Assembly (NCBI GenBank): GCA_021160565.1
Contig: JAGHCG010000052.1
Coordinates: 1 to 5,407 of the forward strand
Direction: 5' to 3'
Source: a bacterium
GTDB lineage: Bacteria; Ratteibacteria; UBA8468; B48-G9; JAFGKM01
Length of the DNA: 5,407 nt
The translations under genes and the position numbers were made by a program. The notes beneath the pieces are model-generated. The model ran no database searches, was not told where the DNA came from, and saw nothing but the letters and a program-made list of their open reading frames with translations. This document shows positions 1 to 5,061 of this stretch, piece after piece; the stretch's first letter is position 1, and each line of letters opens with the position of its first letter.

Positions 1-1
1 A

Positions 2-394
2 GAAGATTTGAAAGAATTTCTTTTTGTAAAAAATTTCTATGATAAGGGAAGTAAGAAAAACATACTGATTTATTTCCCTTCAAATTCAACAATTAGAAAA
101 ACCCATCCTTTCTACTGGATTGATATGATGGATGCTGTGATTTACCTTTTAACCAGAAAAGCAGAAAAAATAATAATTGCCTCTCCTTTTCCCTCTTTTC
201 CACAACTTGAAAATAAAGTATACAGGGATAAACTTAAAAATCTCTGCGAAAAAAGAAATGTTGAATTCTTTGACATCTTTGAGATTTTTACTGAAATAGA
301 AAATGGAGAAAAATTCTTCAAAAAAAATAATATTTATACAGAATTTCCAGACACCCAGGGAATTTCTCTCCTTGCAGATAAAATCCCATTCTAA
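2..394 (+). CDS. SGNH/GDSL-like hydrolase, C-terminal part (5' end outside window)
   Basis: The frame is open from base 2 with no convincing start (TTG at 8 has no Shine-Dalgarno site), so this is the last ~131 codons of a gene starting to the left. Numbering from the codon at 8, residues 52-64 (KAEKIIIASPFPS), then a Tyr and NVEFFDIFEIF (84-94), follow the strand-helix-strand pattern of SGNH/GDSL hydrolases, which cleave ester bonds in lipids, polysaccharides or acetylated glycans. PSNST (24-28) may match block III with its Asn; blocks I (catalytic Ser) and II would be upstream. The final FPDTQGISLLADKI resembles the block V pattern HPNxxG...A..I, but Phe113 stands where the catalytic His is expected and Tyr110 where Asp is expected, so this copy may be inactive or divergent. 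The stop codon (392-394) and last Phe lie in a palindromic repeat, and the end is a little short for the family. Family assignment is moderate; substrate unknown. Confidence 0.6.
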   Translation, partial: EDLKEFLFVKNFYDKGSKKNILIYFPSNSTIRKTHPFYWIDMMDAVIYLLTRKAEKIIIASPFPSFPQLENKVYRDKLKNLCEKRNVEFFDIFEIFTEIENGEKFFKKNNIYTEFPDTQGISLLADKIPF

Positions 395-409
395 CCTACG
401 CGGTTAGAA
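389..409. repeat. Palindromic repeat, copy 1
   Basis: Perfect 8-bp arms TTCTAACC (389-396) and GGTTAGAA (402-409) flank a 5-base TACGC loop. The same 21 bases recur at 461-481. The first arm encodes the last Phe codon and TAA stop of the upstream hydrolase gene. No T run follows on either strand, so it is not a standard intrinsic terminator. Its position between convergent genes suits a REP-like or small palindromic intergenic element, or a protein-binding site; I cannot tell which. Confidence 0.8.
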
Positions 410-460
410 GAATATCCCTTTCCAAGTCCTTGAATAACAATGAAAAAGGAAGGCACCCAA

Positions 461-481
461 TTCTAACCTACGCGGTTAGAA
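461..481. repeat. Palindromic repeat, copy 2
   Basis: This is identical over 21 bases to the copy at 389-409, in the same orientation and 72 bp further on, with arms 461-468 and 474-481 around TACGC. Here the palindrome also has outer CCC (457-459) and GGG (485-487), separated from the arms by two and three bases, so the hairpin could be longer. Left flanks of both copies share a CCCA-like sequence; right flanks differ. Confidence 0.8.
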
Positions 482-507
482 TAAGGGGACGGTTAGAAAA
501 AGGGAGT
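474..507 (+). repeat. Imperfect 17-bp tandem duplication of the right palindrome arm
   Basis: Bases 474-490 and 491-507 are tandem units beginning GGTTAGAA, then T or A, then AAGGG. They agree at 13 of the first 14 positions and diverge at the last three. The second unit is a half copy of the palindrome with no left arm. It looks like slippage or a partial copy beside copy 2, and it ends four bases before the stop codon of the minus-strand ATPase gene. Confidence 0.6.
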
Positions 508-511
508 TGAG

Positions 512-2209
512 TTATTTTATTTTGATTTTGAGACTCCTTAATCTGTTAATGGCAGCAGCAAGTTCAAGTTTTCTAAAGATAGCAAAATCTTCATAATGGG
601 GAGAAAGAATATCCAGACCTTTTTCCTGAATATCCTTTTCTACCTTTTCAATTATTTCCCTCATTGTTCTTTTTCCATCAACATACCTTTCCATATAACA
701 AATTCCATAACCTATCGCTTTTGTTTGACAAGAATCCACTATCTGTTCAACAAAAGAAAGGTCTATAATTTCTCTCCCTATAACAATTTTATCAATCCCT
801 TTTGCTTTTACTTTCTTCTCTCCTTTATGGAAAATCTTTTTAAAACTCTCCTTCAATATAACCCGATGAGAAATGGAGGAAAATTCATCTTTAACTTCCC
901 TTTTCCTTTCACCACGGTATTTCTCTGCAATTTCTTTTGCTTTGGATGTATAATCGTAAGGTCTGTATTCAACCATACATATCACACAATCTGCAACCTC
1001 AAAATAATCTCCCACTCCTCCCATAACCATAATTGTTGAAACGCCAAATTTTTCATAAAGTTCTCTCACCCTATCTATAAAAGGAGTTATAGGTTCTTTA
1101 TCTTTACTCACAAGTTGCTGCATTTTCTTATCTCTTATCATAAAATTTGTTGCTGAAGTATCCTCATCTATAAGCAAAACTTCTGCTCCTGCTTCTATTG
1201 CTTCAATAATATTGGCTGCCTGAGAAGTGCTTCCGCTTGCATTTTCTGTTGTAAATGTTTCTGTTCCTCTTCTAAATGGTAAATCCTTTATAAATGGAGA
1301 AATATTAACCTTTTCAATATTCCTTCCATCTTCTGCTCTTATTTTAAAAGCAAGAGGACTTGTAATAACAAATTCCCTTCCATCTTCAGGAATATGGTTA
1401 TAAATCCCAAGTTCAATCCCATTTAAGAGAGTTGTTTTTCCATGGTATCCTCCTCCTACTATCAAAGTAACCCCTTCTCTTATTCCCATCCCGGTAATCT
1501 TTCCTCTGTTTGGTAATTCAATTTCCACTCTCAACCTTTCAGGTGAGATAAAAGGCACTGCTCCTCTTTTTAATGGCTCAGAACTTATCCCGCTTTTTCT
1601 CGGTAAAATTGCTCCATCTGCAATGAAAGCAACAAGTCCCATTTCTTTCAATTTATTTCTTAAATAATCTGCATCTTCATTTGTTTCTATATGTTTTTTG
1701 AGAGAAGAAGTATTTATGGAAGAATAAAACACAGATTTTTTTACAATTGCTGGAATTTTTTCAAAGAAAATTTCAATCGCCTTTTTCCCGGCAATTTTCC
1801 TTCCATATGCTGGAAGTCCAACCTTAAATCTGACTTCAACAAAATCTTTATTCACAATTACACAATTTCTTTCAAGAATTTCCTGACCGGAAATTTCAAT
1901 TGATATCAAACCACTTTTTCCGCTTCCCTCTTTTTTAATCCCGCTTTTTTTAATTTCACTTTTAAAATTTCTTGCAATAAAATCCTCCAGAGCAATTCTC
2001 CTGCTTTTATTTGAATATGTCCAGGAAGGGAAATTGGCTATTTTTTGAGGAATTCTCACTCTAATTTTTGAAGGAGGAGCAAAAGGGTCTGGCTGCACAT
2101 AATCTATTATCAAGGTATATGAAGGAAATTTATACTCTCCTCTTACCTCCTTATATCTTGAATATCCCTTTCCGTCAATTCTTTCCAGTATTCTTTTCAA
2201 TCTTTCCAT
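512..2209 (-). CDS. ABC-class P-loop ATPase (COG3044 / PF09818 family)
   Basis: This is a complete 565-residue protein. The N-terminal MERLKRILERIDGKGY, then IDYVQPDPFAPPSKIRVRIP (35-54), fits the start of the ABC_ATPase family, which supports the ATG at 2209. The nucleotide-binding core follows: Walker A GGGYHGKT (252-259), signature-like ASGSTSQA (324-331), Walker B VLLIDEDTSATNFMIRD (344-360), and GGVGDYFEVAD (397-407). The C-terminal LELAAAINRLRSL (548-560) is also typical. No membrane segment or signal peptide is seen, so it should be cytosolic and is not a transporter ATPase. The bacterial role is unknown; from memory, a trypanosome homologue, MRB1590, is an RNA-editing factor with an RNA-binding pore, so nucleic-acid binding is a reasonable guess only. 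It stands alone on the minus strand, divergent from the glycosyltransferase. Its predicted -10 box leaves almost no leader, so it may be read from a near-leaderless mRNA. Confidence 0.95.
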   Translation of the reverse strand: MERLKRILERIDGKGYSRYKEVRGEYKFPSYTLIIDYVQPDPFAPPSKIRVRIPQKIANFPSWTYSNKSRRIALEDFIARNFKSEIKKSGIKKEGSGKSGLISIEISGQEILERNCVIVNKDFVEVRFKVGLPAYGRKIAGKKAIEIFFEKIPAIVKKSVFYSSINTSSLKKHIETNEDADYLRNKLKEMGLVAFIADGAILPRKSGISSEPLKRGAVPFISPERLRVEIELPNRGKITGMGIREGVTLIVGGGYHGKTTLLNGIELGIYNHIPEDGREFVITSPLAFKIRAEDGRNIEKVNISPFIKDLPFRRGTETFTTENASGSTSQAANIIEAIEAGAEVLLIDEDTSATNFMIRDKKMQQLVSKDKEPITPFIDRVRELYEKFGVSTIMVMGGVGDYFEVADCVICMVEYRPYDYTSKAKEIAEKYRGERKREVKDEFSSISHRVILKESFKKIFHKGEKKVKAKGIDKIVIGREIIDLSFVEQIVDSCQTKAIGYGICYMERYVDGKRTMREIIEKVEKDIQEKGLDILSPHYEDFAIFRKLELAAAINRLRSLKIKIK

Positions 2210-2246
2210 TTCCCGATATTATATTTTACAATTAAAAAAATGAAAA
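2194..2246. promoter_or_regulatory. Compact overlapping divergent promoter for the ATPase and GT9 genes
   Basis: Only 30 bp separate the start codons (2209 minus, 2240 plus). On the plus strand TTTTCA (2194-2199) and TATTAT (2217-2222) are 17 bp apart. On the minus strand TTTTCA (2246-2241) and TATAAT (2223-2218) are also 17 bp apart. The arrangement is symmetric about base 2220, with -10 boxes overlapping on opposite strands and each -35 box in the other gene's coding sequence. Transcripts would begin near 2211 (minus, about 2 nt before ATG) and 2229 (plus, about 11 nt before ATG). No good Shine-Dalgarno site precedes either start. The -35 boxes match consensus at only 4 of 6 positions, so this is a prediction. 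Confidence 0.45.
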
Positions 2247-3163
2247 AAATACTTGTGATAAGAGAGGGAGCACTTGGAGATTTAATACTCACCTTTCCTG
2301 TATTTTTAAGTTTAAAAAGAAGTGGATTTTTTGTCGCAGTAGTAGGAAATCGGAATTACAAAAAATTTATTGAAAAATATGCACAAATTGACATTTTCAT
2401 TTCAGCAAATTCATCTGAATTCCTTCCTCTCTTTTTCCCATCTTTATCAGAAAAATTTGAAATTGAGAAAAAACTTTCTGATTTTGATATAATCTTATGC
2501 TATTCTGAGAAGAAAAAACCATTTTCTGAAAACCTTGAAAAAATCTGTAAGGGAAAAGTAATATGGCACCCTGTAAAAAATGAGGATTTAAAAATTCACA
2601 TCACTGACCATCTTCTTTTACCTGTGAAAACTCTCTGTACTCAAATTTCAAAAGTTCCGAAAATAAAAATAAAAAGGAAAATGCCTCAGTACATAACAAT
2701 CCATCCTGGAAGTGGAAGCAAAAAGAAAAACTGGGAAAAGGAAAATTATGCTGAACTTATTGAAAAAATTGGAAAAGAAAAAGTAAAAGTTCTCCTTGGT
2801 CCTGCTGAAGAAACCGATATTGAATTCTGGAAAAACTTTATACCTGAAAATCTGATTGTAAATCCTGATTTAGATGAAATTATAAAAATTGCTGAGAGAA
2901 CAGAAATTTATATTGGAAATGACAGTGGAATAACCCATTTATTTGCAGCAACTGGAATTCCGGTAATTGCAATATTCGGACCGACTTCACCTGATATATG
3001 GGGACCCCGTGGAGAAAATGTGAAAATAATCTATAAAAAAACAGATTGCAGTCCCTGTAATAGAGAAAAAAGAGAAAAATGTGTTAAAATTGAATGTCTG
3101 AAAAAAATAAAAATTGAAGAGGTACTGAAAAAGATGGAGGAAATAAATGGAGAAATTTGTTGA
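2240..3163 (+). CDS. Glycosyltransferase family 9 (heptosyltransferase-like)
   Basis: This 307-residue protein should transfer a sugar (ADP-heptose in the classic members WaaC, WaaF and RfaQ) onto a lipid A-core or similar surface glycan at the inner face of the cytoplasmic membrane. The N-terminal Rossmann strand reads ILVIREGALGDLILTFP (4-20), with the GD pair at 13-14 typical of GT9. The C-terminal donor-binding half has IHPGSGSKKKNW (154-165), IYIGNDSGITHLFAATGIPV (223-242) and IFGPTSPDIWGP (245-256). A cysteine cluster follows (C270, C273, C281, C286), as in many GT9 proteins. It is somewhat short for the family, mainly in the N-terminal half. There is no Shine-Dalgarno site before the ATG, but the protein begins at the conserved first strand, so the start is well supported. 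It overlaps the next gene by 17 bp, which implies an operon. Donor and acceptor sugars cannot be read from sequence. Confidence 0.93.
   Translation: MKKILVIREGALGDLILTFPVFLSLKRSGFFVAVVGNRNYKKFIEKYAQIDIFISANSSEFLPLFFPSLSEKFEIEKKLSDFDIILCYSEKKKPFSENLEKICKGKVIWHPVKNEDLKIHITDHLLLPVKTLCTQISKVPKIKIKRKMPQYITIHPGSGSKKKNWEKENYAELIEKIGKEKVKVLLGPAEETDIEFWKNFIPENLIVNPDLDEIIKIAERTEIYIGNDSGITHLFAATGIPVIAIFGPTSPDIWGPRGENVKIIYKKTDCSPCNREKREKCVKIECLKKIKIEEVLKKMEEINGEIC
3136..3140 (+). promoter_or_regulatory. Shine-Dalgarno site of the alpha/beta hydrolase gene
   Basis: GGAGG lies 6 bases before the ATG at 3147 and inside the end of the glycosyltransferase gene. It fixes the hydrolase start and makes translational coupling of the two overlapping genes likely. 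Confidence 0.8.
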
Positions 3164-3929
3164 ATTTAAAAGTAATGGGAAAAGAATAGTGGGATTTTTA
3201 CACATTCCAGAAGGTAAACCAAAATTTCCGGGTGTTTTACTCTGCCATGGATTTACAGGAACAAAATCAGAAAGCCATTTCATATTCACAAAACTTGCCA
3301 GAAACCTTGCTGAAAATGGAATTGCTGTTTTGAGATTTGATTTTATGGGTTCAGGAGATAGTGAGGGGAAATTTGAAGAAATGACACTTGAAACTGAAAT
3401 GGCTGATGGAGAAAGAGCAATGGAATATCTGATAAAAAGGAAGGAAGTGATAAAAGAAAAAATAGGTGTTGTGGGACTTTCAATGGGTGCTGTAACTGCC
3501 ACATATCTTGCCTCAAAATATAAAAATGTAAAATCTCTGTGTCTGTGGTCTCCTCTTGCATATCCTTCAATCATAAGGAAAAAAATTCTTACCAGAAAAA
3601 TAAAAGAAAAACTTGAAAAAGAGGGGAAAGCATATATTACAGGGGGTGGTCATTACATAGGAAAAGGATTTATCGAAAGCACCTATAAAGTTAAACCACT
3701 TGAATTTGCCTCTTCTTTTTCTGGAAGAGTTATGATTGTTCACTCAAAAGATGACCAGACACTCCCTATCCAACATTCTCTCGCTTACTTTAAAAAATTC
3801 CATTTAAAATCATCTTTCTGCAAACTCCTTATTTTTGAGAAGGGAAACCACACATTTATAACAGAACATTCAGAAACAACAGTAATAAAAGAAACCACTC
3901 ACTTCTTCACTGACACCCTCCGAGGCTAA
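3147..3929 (+). CDS. Alpha/beta hydrolase, feruloyl/cinnamoyl-esterase-like
   Basis: This complete 260-residue serine hydrolase lacks a signal peptide and so is probably cytoplasmic. Visible motifs are the oxyanion-hole loop CHGFTG (33-38), RFDFMGSGDSEG (63-74) matching the usual D-x-x-G-x-G-x-S strand end, nucleophile elbow GLSMG (110-114) with Ser112, the acid Asp203 in HSKDDQTLP (199-207), and catalytic His235 in KGNHTF. A cap segment of about 140-185 is rich in Lys and Gly. The HGFTG loop plus FDF-GSGDSEG wording is closest to bacterial feruloyl/cinnamoyl esterases such as Est1E and LJ0536. Acyl-ester hydrolysis is well supported, but the natural substrate is not. The gene overlaps the glycosyltransferase by 17 bp and has a strong Shine-Dalgarno site inside it, so the two are co-transcribed. 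A link to acylated surface glycans or lipids is inference from that neighbour. Confidence 0.93.
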   Translation: MEKFVEFKSNGKRIVGFLHIPEGKPKFPGVLLCHGFTGTKSESHFIFTKLARNLAENGIAVLRFDFMGSGDSEGKFEEMTLETEMADGERAMEYLIKRKEVIKEKIGVVGLSMGAVTATYLASKYKNVKSLCLWSPLAYPSIIRKKILTRKIKEKLEKEGKAYITGGGHYIGKGFIESTYKVKPLEFASSFSGRVMIVHSKDDQTLPIQHSLAYFKKFHLKSSFCKLLIFEKGNHTFITEHSETTVIKETTHFFTDTLRG

Positions 3930-4057
3930 ACCTCCGTATTTGGAAGCATTGATATACAAGGAATTTCATGTCTTCCCTGCCCTGTTTTGTTAAAAGTACA
4001 AACCCGATTTATTCTTATTTATGATTTCTAAAATGTTCTGCAGAAGAAAAAAAGAAG

Positions 4058-4086
4058 TTGACTTTTTTGAAACTTTCAGGTAATTT
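4058..4086 (+). promoter_or_regulatory. Possible promoter of the FmdB-type zinc-ribbon gene
   Basis: TTGACT (4058-4063) is a 5 of 6 match to the -35 consensus. Seventeen bases on is a weak -10, TAATTT (4081-4086), with other AT-rich candidates just downstream. The 200-bp gap (3930-4129) after the hydrolase shows no clear terminator, only an AT-rich hairpin-like pair (3942-3949 with 3968-3976, one bulge) and scattered T runs. A separate start is plausible, but read-through from the operon is possible. Confidence 0.35.
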
Positions 4087-4129
4087 TATTAATCTAACTT
4101 GGTAAAGATTGGAAAAGAAGGAGGGAAAA

Positions 4130-4414
4130 ATGCCAACCTATGAATATGAATGTGAAAAATGTGGATATAAGTTTGAAAAGTTCCAGAAAATGACAGACCC
4201 ACCAGTGAAGGTATGTCCTGAATGTAAAAGCAGAAAGGTAAAAAGGTTGATAGGAGTTGGTGGTGGAGTAATTTATAAAGGACCAGGATTGTATACAACA
4301 GAATACAGAAGTGAAGAATATAAGAGGAAAGAAAAAGAGGAAAAACAGGCAGCATCTTCTTCAAGTTCTTGTCCCATATGTACTTCAAATACATGTTCAA
4401 CATGTAATAAATAG
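4130..4414 (+). CDS. FmdB-family zinc-ribbon protein
   Basis: The start is the ATG at 4130, not the upstream TTG at 4109, because AAGGAGGG (4118-4125) sits just before it and the protein then opens with the family's MPTYEYEC. The 94-residue product has a zinc ribbon of C8-x2-C11 and C29-x2-C32, the QKMTDPP loop, and KRLIGVGGGVIYKGPGLYTTEY (38-59), all typical of the FmdB/CxxC_CxxC_SSSS family (PF09723, TIGR02605). A charged Lys/Glu stretch and a five-Ser run (76-80) follow. The tail adds C81-x2-C84 and C89-x2-C92, which could form a second metal site; Cys-rich tails occur in some family members. Named from a putative regulator of formamidase in Methylophilus, the family's function is still unclear, with nucleic-acid or protein binding assumed. 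No formamidase gene is near. Its stop lies 11 bases before the -35 box of the tRNA promoter. Confidence 0.93.
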   Translation: MPTYEYECEKCGYKFEKFQKMTDPPVKVCPECKSRKVKRLIGVGGGVIYKGPGLYTTEYRSEEYKRKEKEEKQAASSSSSCPICTSNTCSTCNK

Positions 4415-4425
4415 AGAAAAATTTG

Positions 4426-4454
4426 TTTACACTTTGGGAAGTGAATGTTATAAT
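4426..4454 (+). promoter_or_regulatory. Promoter of tRNA-Asn
   Basis: TTTACA (4426-4431) and a perfect TATAAT (4449-4454) are separated by exactly 17 bp. Transcription should start near 4461, about four bases before the mature tRNA 5' end. It is the closest match to the sigma70 consensus in the window and sits directly after the FmdB stop codon. Confidence 0.75.
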
Positions 4455-4464
4455 TTATATGAGT

Positions 4465-4536
4465 TCCGGCGTAGCTCAACGGTGGAGCAGGCGGCTGTTA
4501 ACAGCAAGGTTGTAGGTTCGAATCCTACCGCCGGAG
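4465..4536 (+). tRNA. tRNA-Asn (anticodon GTT)
   Basis: A 72-nt cloverleaf is readable by eye. The acceptor stem TCCGGCG (4465-4471) pairs perfectly with CGCCGGA (4529-4535), with discriminator G at 4536. The D stem is GCTC/GAGC, the T arm is GTAGG-TTCGAAT-CCTAC, and the variable loop has five bases. The anticodon GTT (4497-4499) follows CT and precedes AA, giving Asn. CCA is not encoded and must be added enzymatically. The anticodon stem GGCGG (4490-4494) faces CAGCA (4502-4506), giving two G.A mismatches, at positions 27-43 and 30-40, which is unusual. All other stems are intact and the promoter is strong, so the gene is probably functional. Confidence 0.95.
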
Positions 4537-4566
4537 CTTCCCAATTCTTCTCTTTTTTTCTTTTTT
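4537..4566 (+). terminator. Possible U-rich termination tract after tRNA-Asn
   Basis: Pyrimidine-rich sequence with T runs at 4553-4559 and 4561-4566 begins 16 bases after the tRNA. There is no separate GC-rich hairpin before it; the only strong stem is the tRNA itself. Termination here is plausible but not a textbook intrinsic terminator. Confidence 0.3.
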
Positions 4567-4662
4567 CTAATTACTTCTTTTGATTTTTCCAATGAGATTC
4601 ACGGCTGCAAAAAGAGAACCTCTAAGAATTGATTAAACCTGGTTCACTCGGATTTTATTTCC

Positions 4663-4691
4663 TTGACTTTTACTTTTTTACTGGATATCAT
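4663..4691 (+). promoter_or_regulatory. Predicted promoter upstream of the HTH ORF and mgtE
   Basis: TTGACT (4663-4668) and TATCAT (4686-4691) each match consensus at 5 of 6 positions and are 17 bp apart. Transcription would begin near 4698, giving a leader of about 51 nt before the HTH ORF at 4749, and it could continue into mgtE. The stretch 4567-4662 just before it holds no gene that I can see. Confidence 0.55.
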
Positions 4692-4748
4692 TAAGTAAGG
4701 TGAAATGATAATAAACTTTGGTGAGTTATAAAAAAACTTAAACTCATA

Positions 4749-4922
4749 ATGGAAAGTTTTGATAAAATAATAACTCGTGAGGATACCACAAAATATTTTT
4801 TTAAAATAGGAAAATCTACTCTTTATAAAATGGCAAGGAAAGGCAAAATCCCCGCCGTGAAAATTGAGTATAGAGAAAACAGCAAGTTTAAAAATCTTTC
4901 AGTAGTAAAAAAACCCACTTAA
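4749..4922 (+). CDS. Short excisionase/MerR-like helix-turn-helix protein, probably degenerate
   Basis: ATG at 4749 opens a 57-codon frame ending in TAA at 4920-4922. Residues 8-39 (ITREDTTKYFFKIGKSTLYK, then MARKGKIPAVKI) follow the pattern of the excisionase-type HTH_17 domain (PF12728): a helix 'T.eE...y', the recognition helix 'k.TlYk..rkG', and 'iPAvKi'. The expected wing, usually G-x-x-W-R-F then an acidic helix with Trp, is poor here (EYRENSKFKNL), and the protein stops early. Such domains bind DNA as excisionases or small regulators. There is no Shine-Dalgarno site close to the ATG, though a good promoter lies upstream. It may be a remnant of a longer regulator or mobile-element gene, or a real small DNA-binding protein. 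No integrase is visible in the window. Confidence 0.5.
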   Translation: MESFDKIITREDTTKYFFKIGKSTLYKMARKGKIPAVKIEYRENSKFKNLSVVKKPT

Positions 4923-4983
4923 TAGTCTTTTAAAAGGAAGTGAAACTGAGCAGAAAACAAAAAACAATAGTTGTCCAGAGGAG

Positions 4984-5010
4984 AGTATATGCAGATTGTT
5001 TGTATATACT
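4984..5010. promoter_or_regulatory. Inverted repeat and possible -10 box upstream of mgtE
   Basis: AGTATAT (4984-4990) and ATATACT (5004-5010) form perfect 7-bp arms around 13 bases, followed by a short T run. The right arm contains TATACT (5005-5010), a 5 of 6 match to a -10 box, but no good -35 box lies at the right distance. It could be an operator overlapping a promoter or a weak AT-rich hairpin. No M-box (ykoK) magnesium riboswitch is recognisable between 4923 and 5057. Confidence 0.3.
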
Positions 5011-5028
5011 TTTTATTTGGGAGTTTAA

Positions 5029-5061
5029 ATGAAATGTACTCATAAGGTGGTGAAATCATGA
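5029..5061 (+). other. Ten-codon leader ORF overlapping the mgtE start
   Basis: ATG at 5029 follows GGGAG (5019-5023) with a 5-base gap and reads MKCTHKVVKS. Its TGA stop (5059-5061) overlaps the mgtE ATG as ATGA. The mgtE ribosome site lies inside this ORF, so its translation could couple to or gate mgtE. Short leader peptides control some Mg transporter genes (for example mgtL before mgtA in Salmonella), but no homology is claimed, and chance is a fair alternative. Confidence 0.3.

Noticed and set aside
410..423. 14-bp exact match to 2160-2173 (GAATATCCCTTTCC)
   Set aside because: It is a pyrimidine-rich AT-biased string with unrelated flanks, and one copy is inside coding sequence; chance is the simplest explanation.
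596..1039. 147-codon plus-strand open frame rich in Phe and Asn
   Set aside because: It is antisense to the well-supported ABC-class ATPase, has biased composition typical of a shadow frame and shows no known motif. The same holds for 1691-1903.
2987..3574. 195-codon minus-strand open frame
   Set aside because: It lies opposite the glycosyltransferase and alpha/beta hydrolase, both with clear catalytic motifs; the Ser/Phe-rich product resembles nothing.
3917..3949. CCTCCG direct repeat and GAGG/CCTC mini-stem at the hydrolase stop, considered as a terminator
   Set aside because: The stem is only four base pairs and no T run follows it.
4109..4129. TTG start seven codons upstream for the zinc-ribbon protein
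   Set aside because: This segment contains the Shine-Dalgarno site itself, and the family begins MPTYEYEC at the ATG at 4130.
4311..4583. 90-codon plus-strand open frame spanning the tRNA
   Set aside because: It overlaps the zinc-ribbon gene in another frame and runs through the tRNA-Asn gene, so it cannot be a real protein.
4592..4636. 14-codon ORF beginning MRFTAAKREP
   Set aside because: It has no ribosome site, no recognisable motif and is too short to support.
4705..4731. 8-codon ORF after AAGGTG near the predicted transcription start
   Set aside because: The gap between AAGGTG and ATG is only two bases, too short for a working ribosome site, and the peptide has no distinctive feature.
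4923..5057. M-box (ykoK) magnesium riboswitch before mgtE
   Set aside because: The conserved M-box core sequences are not visible and the stretch lacks GC-rich paired elements; a covariance-model search would settle it.
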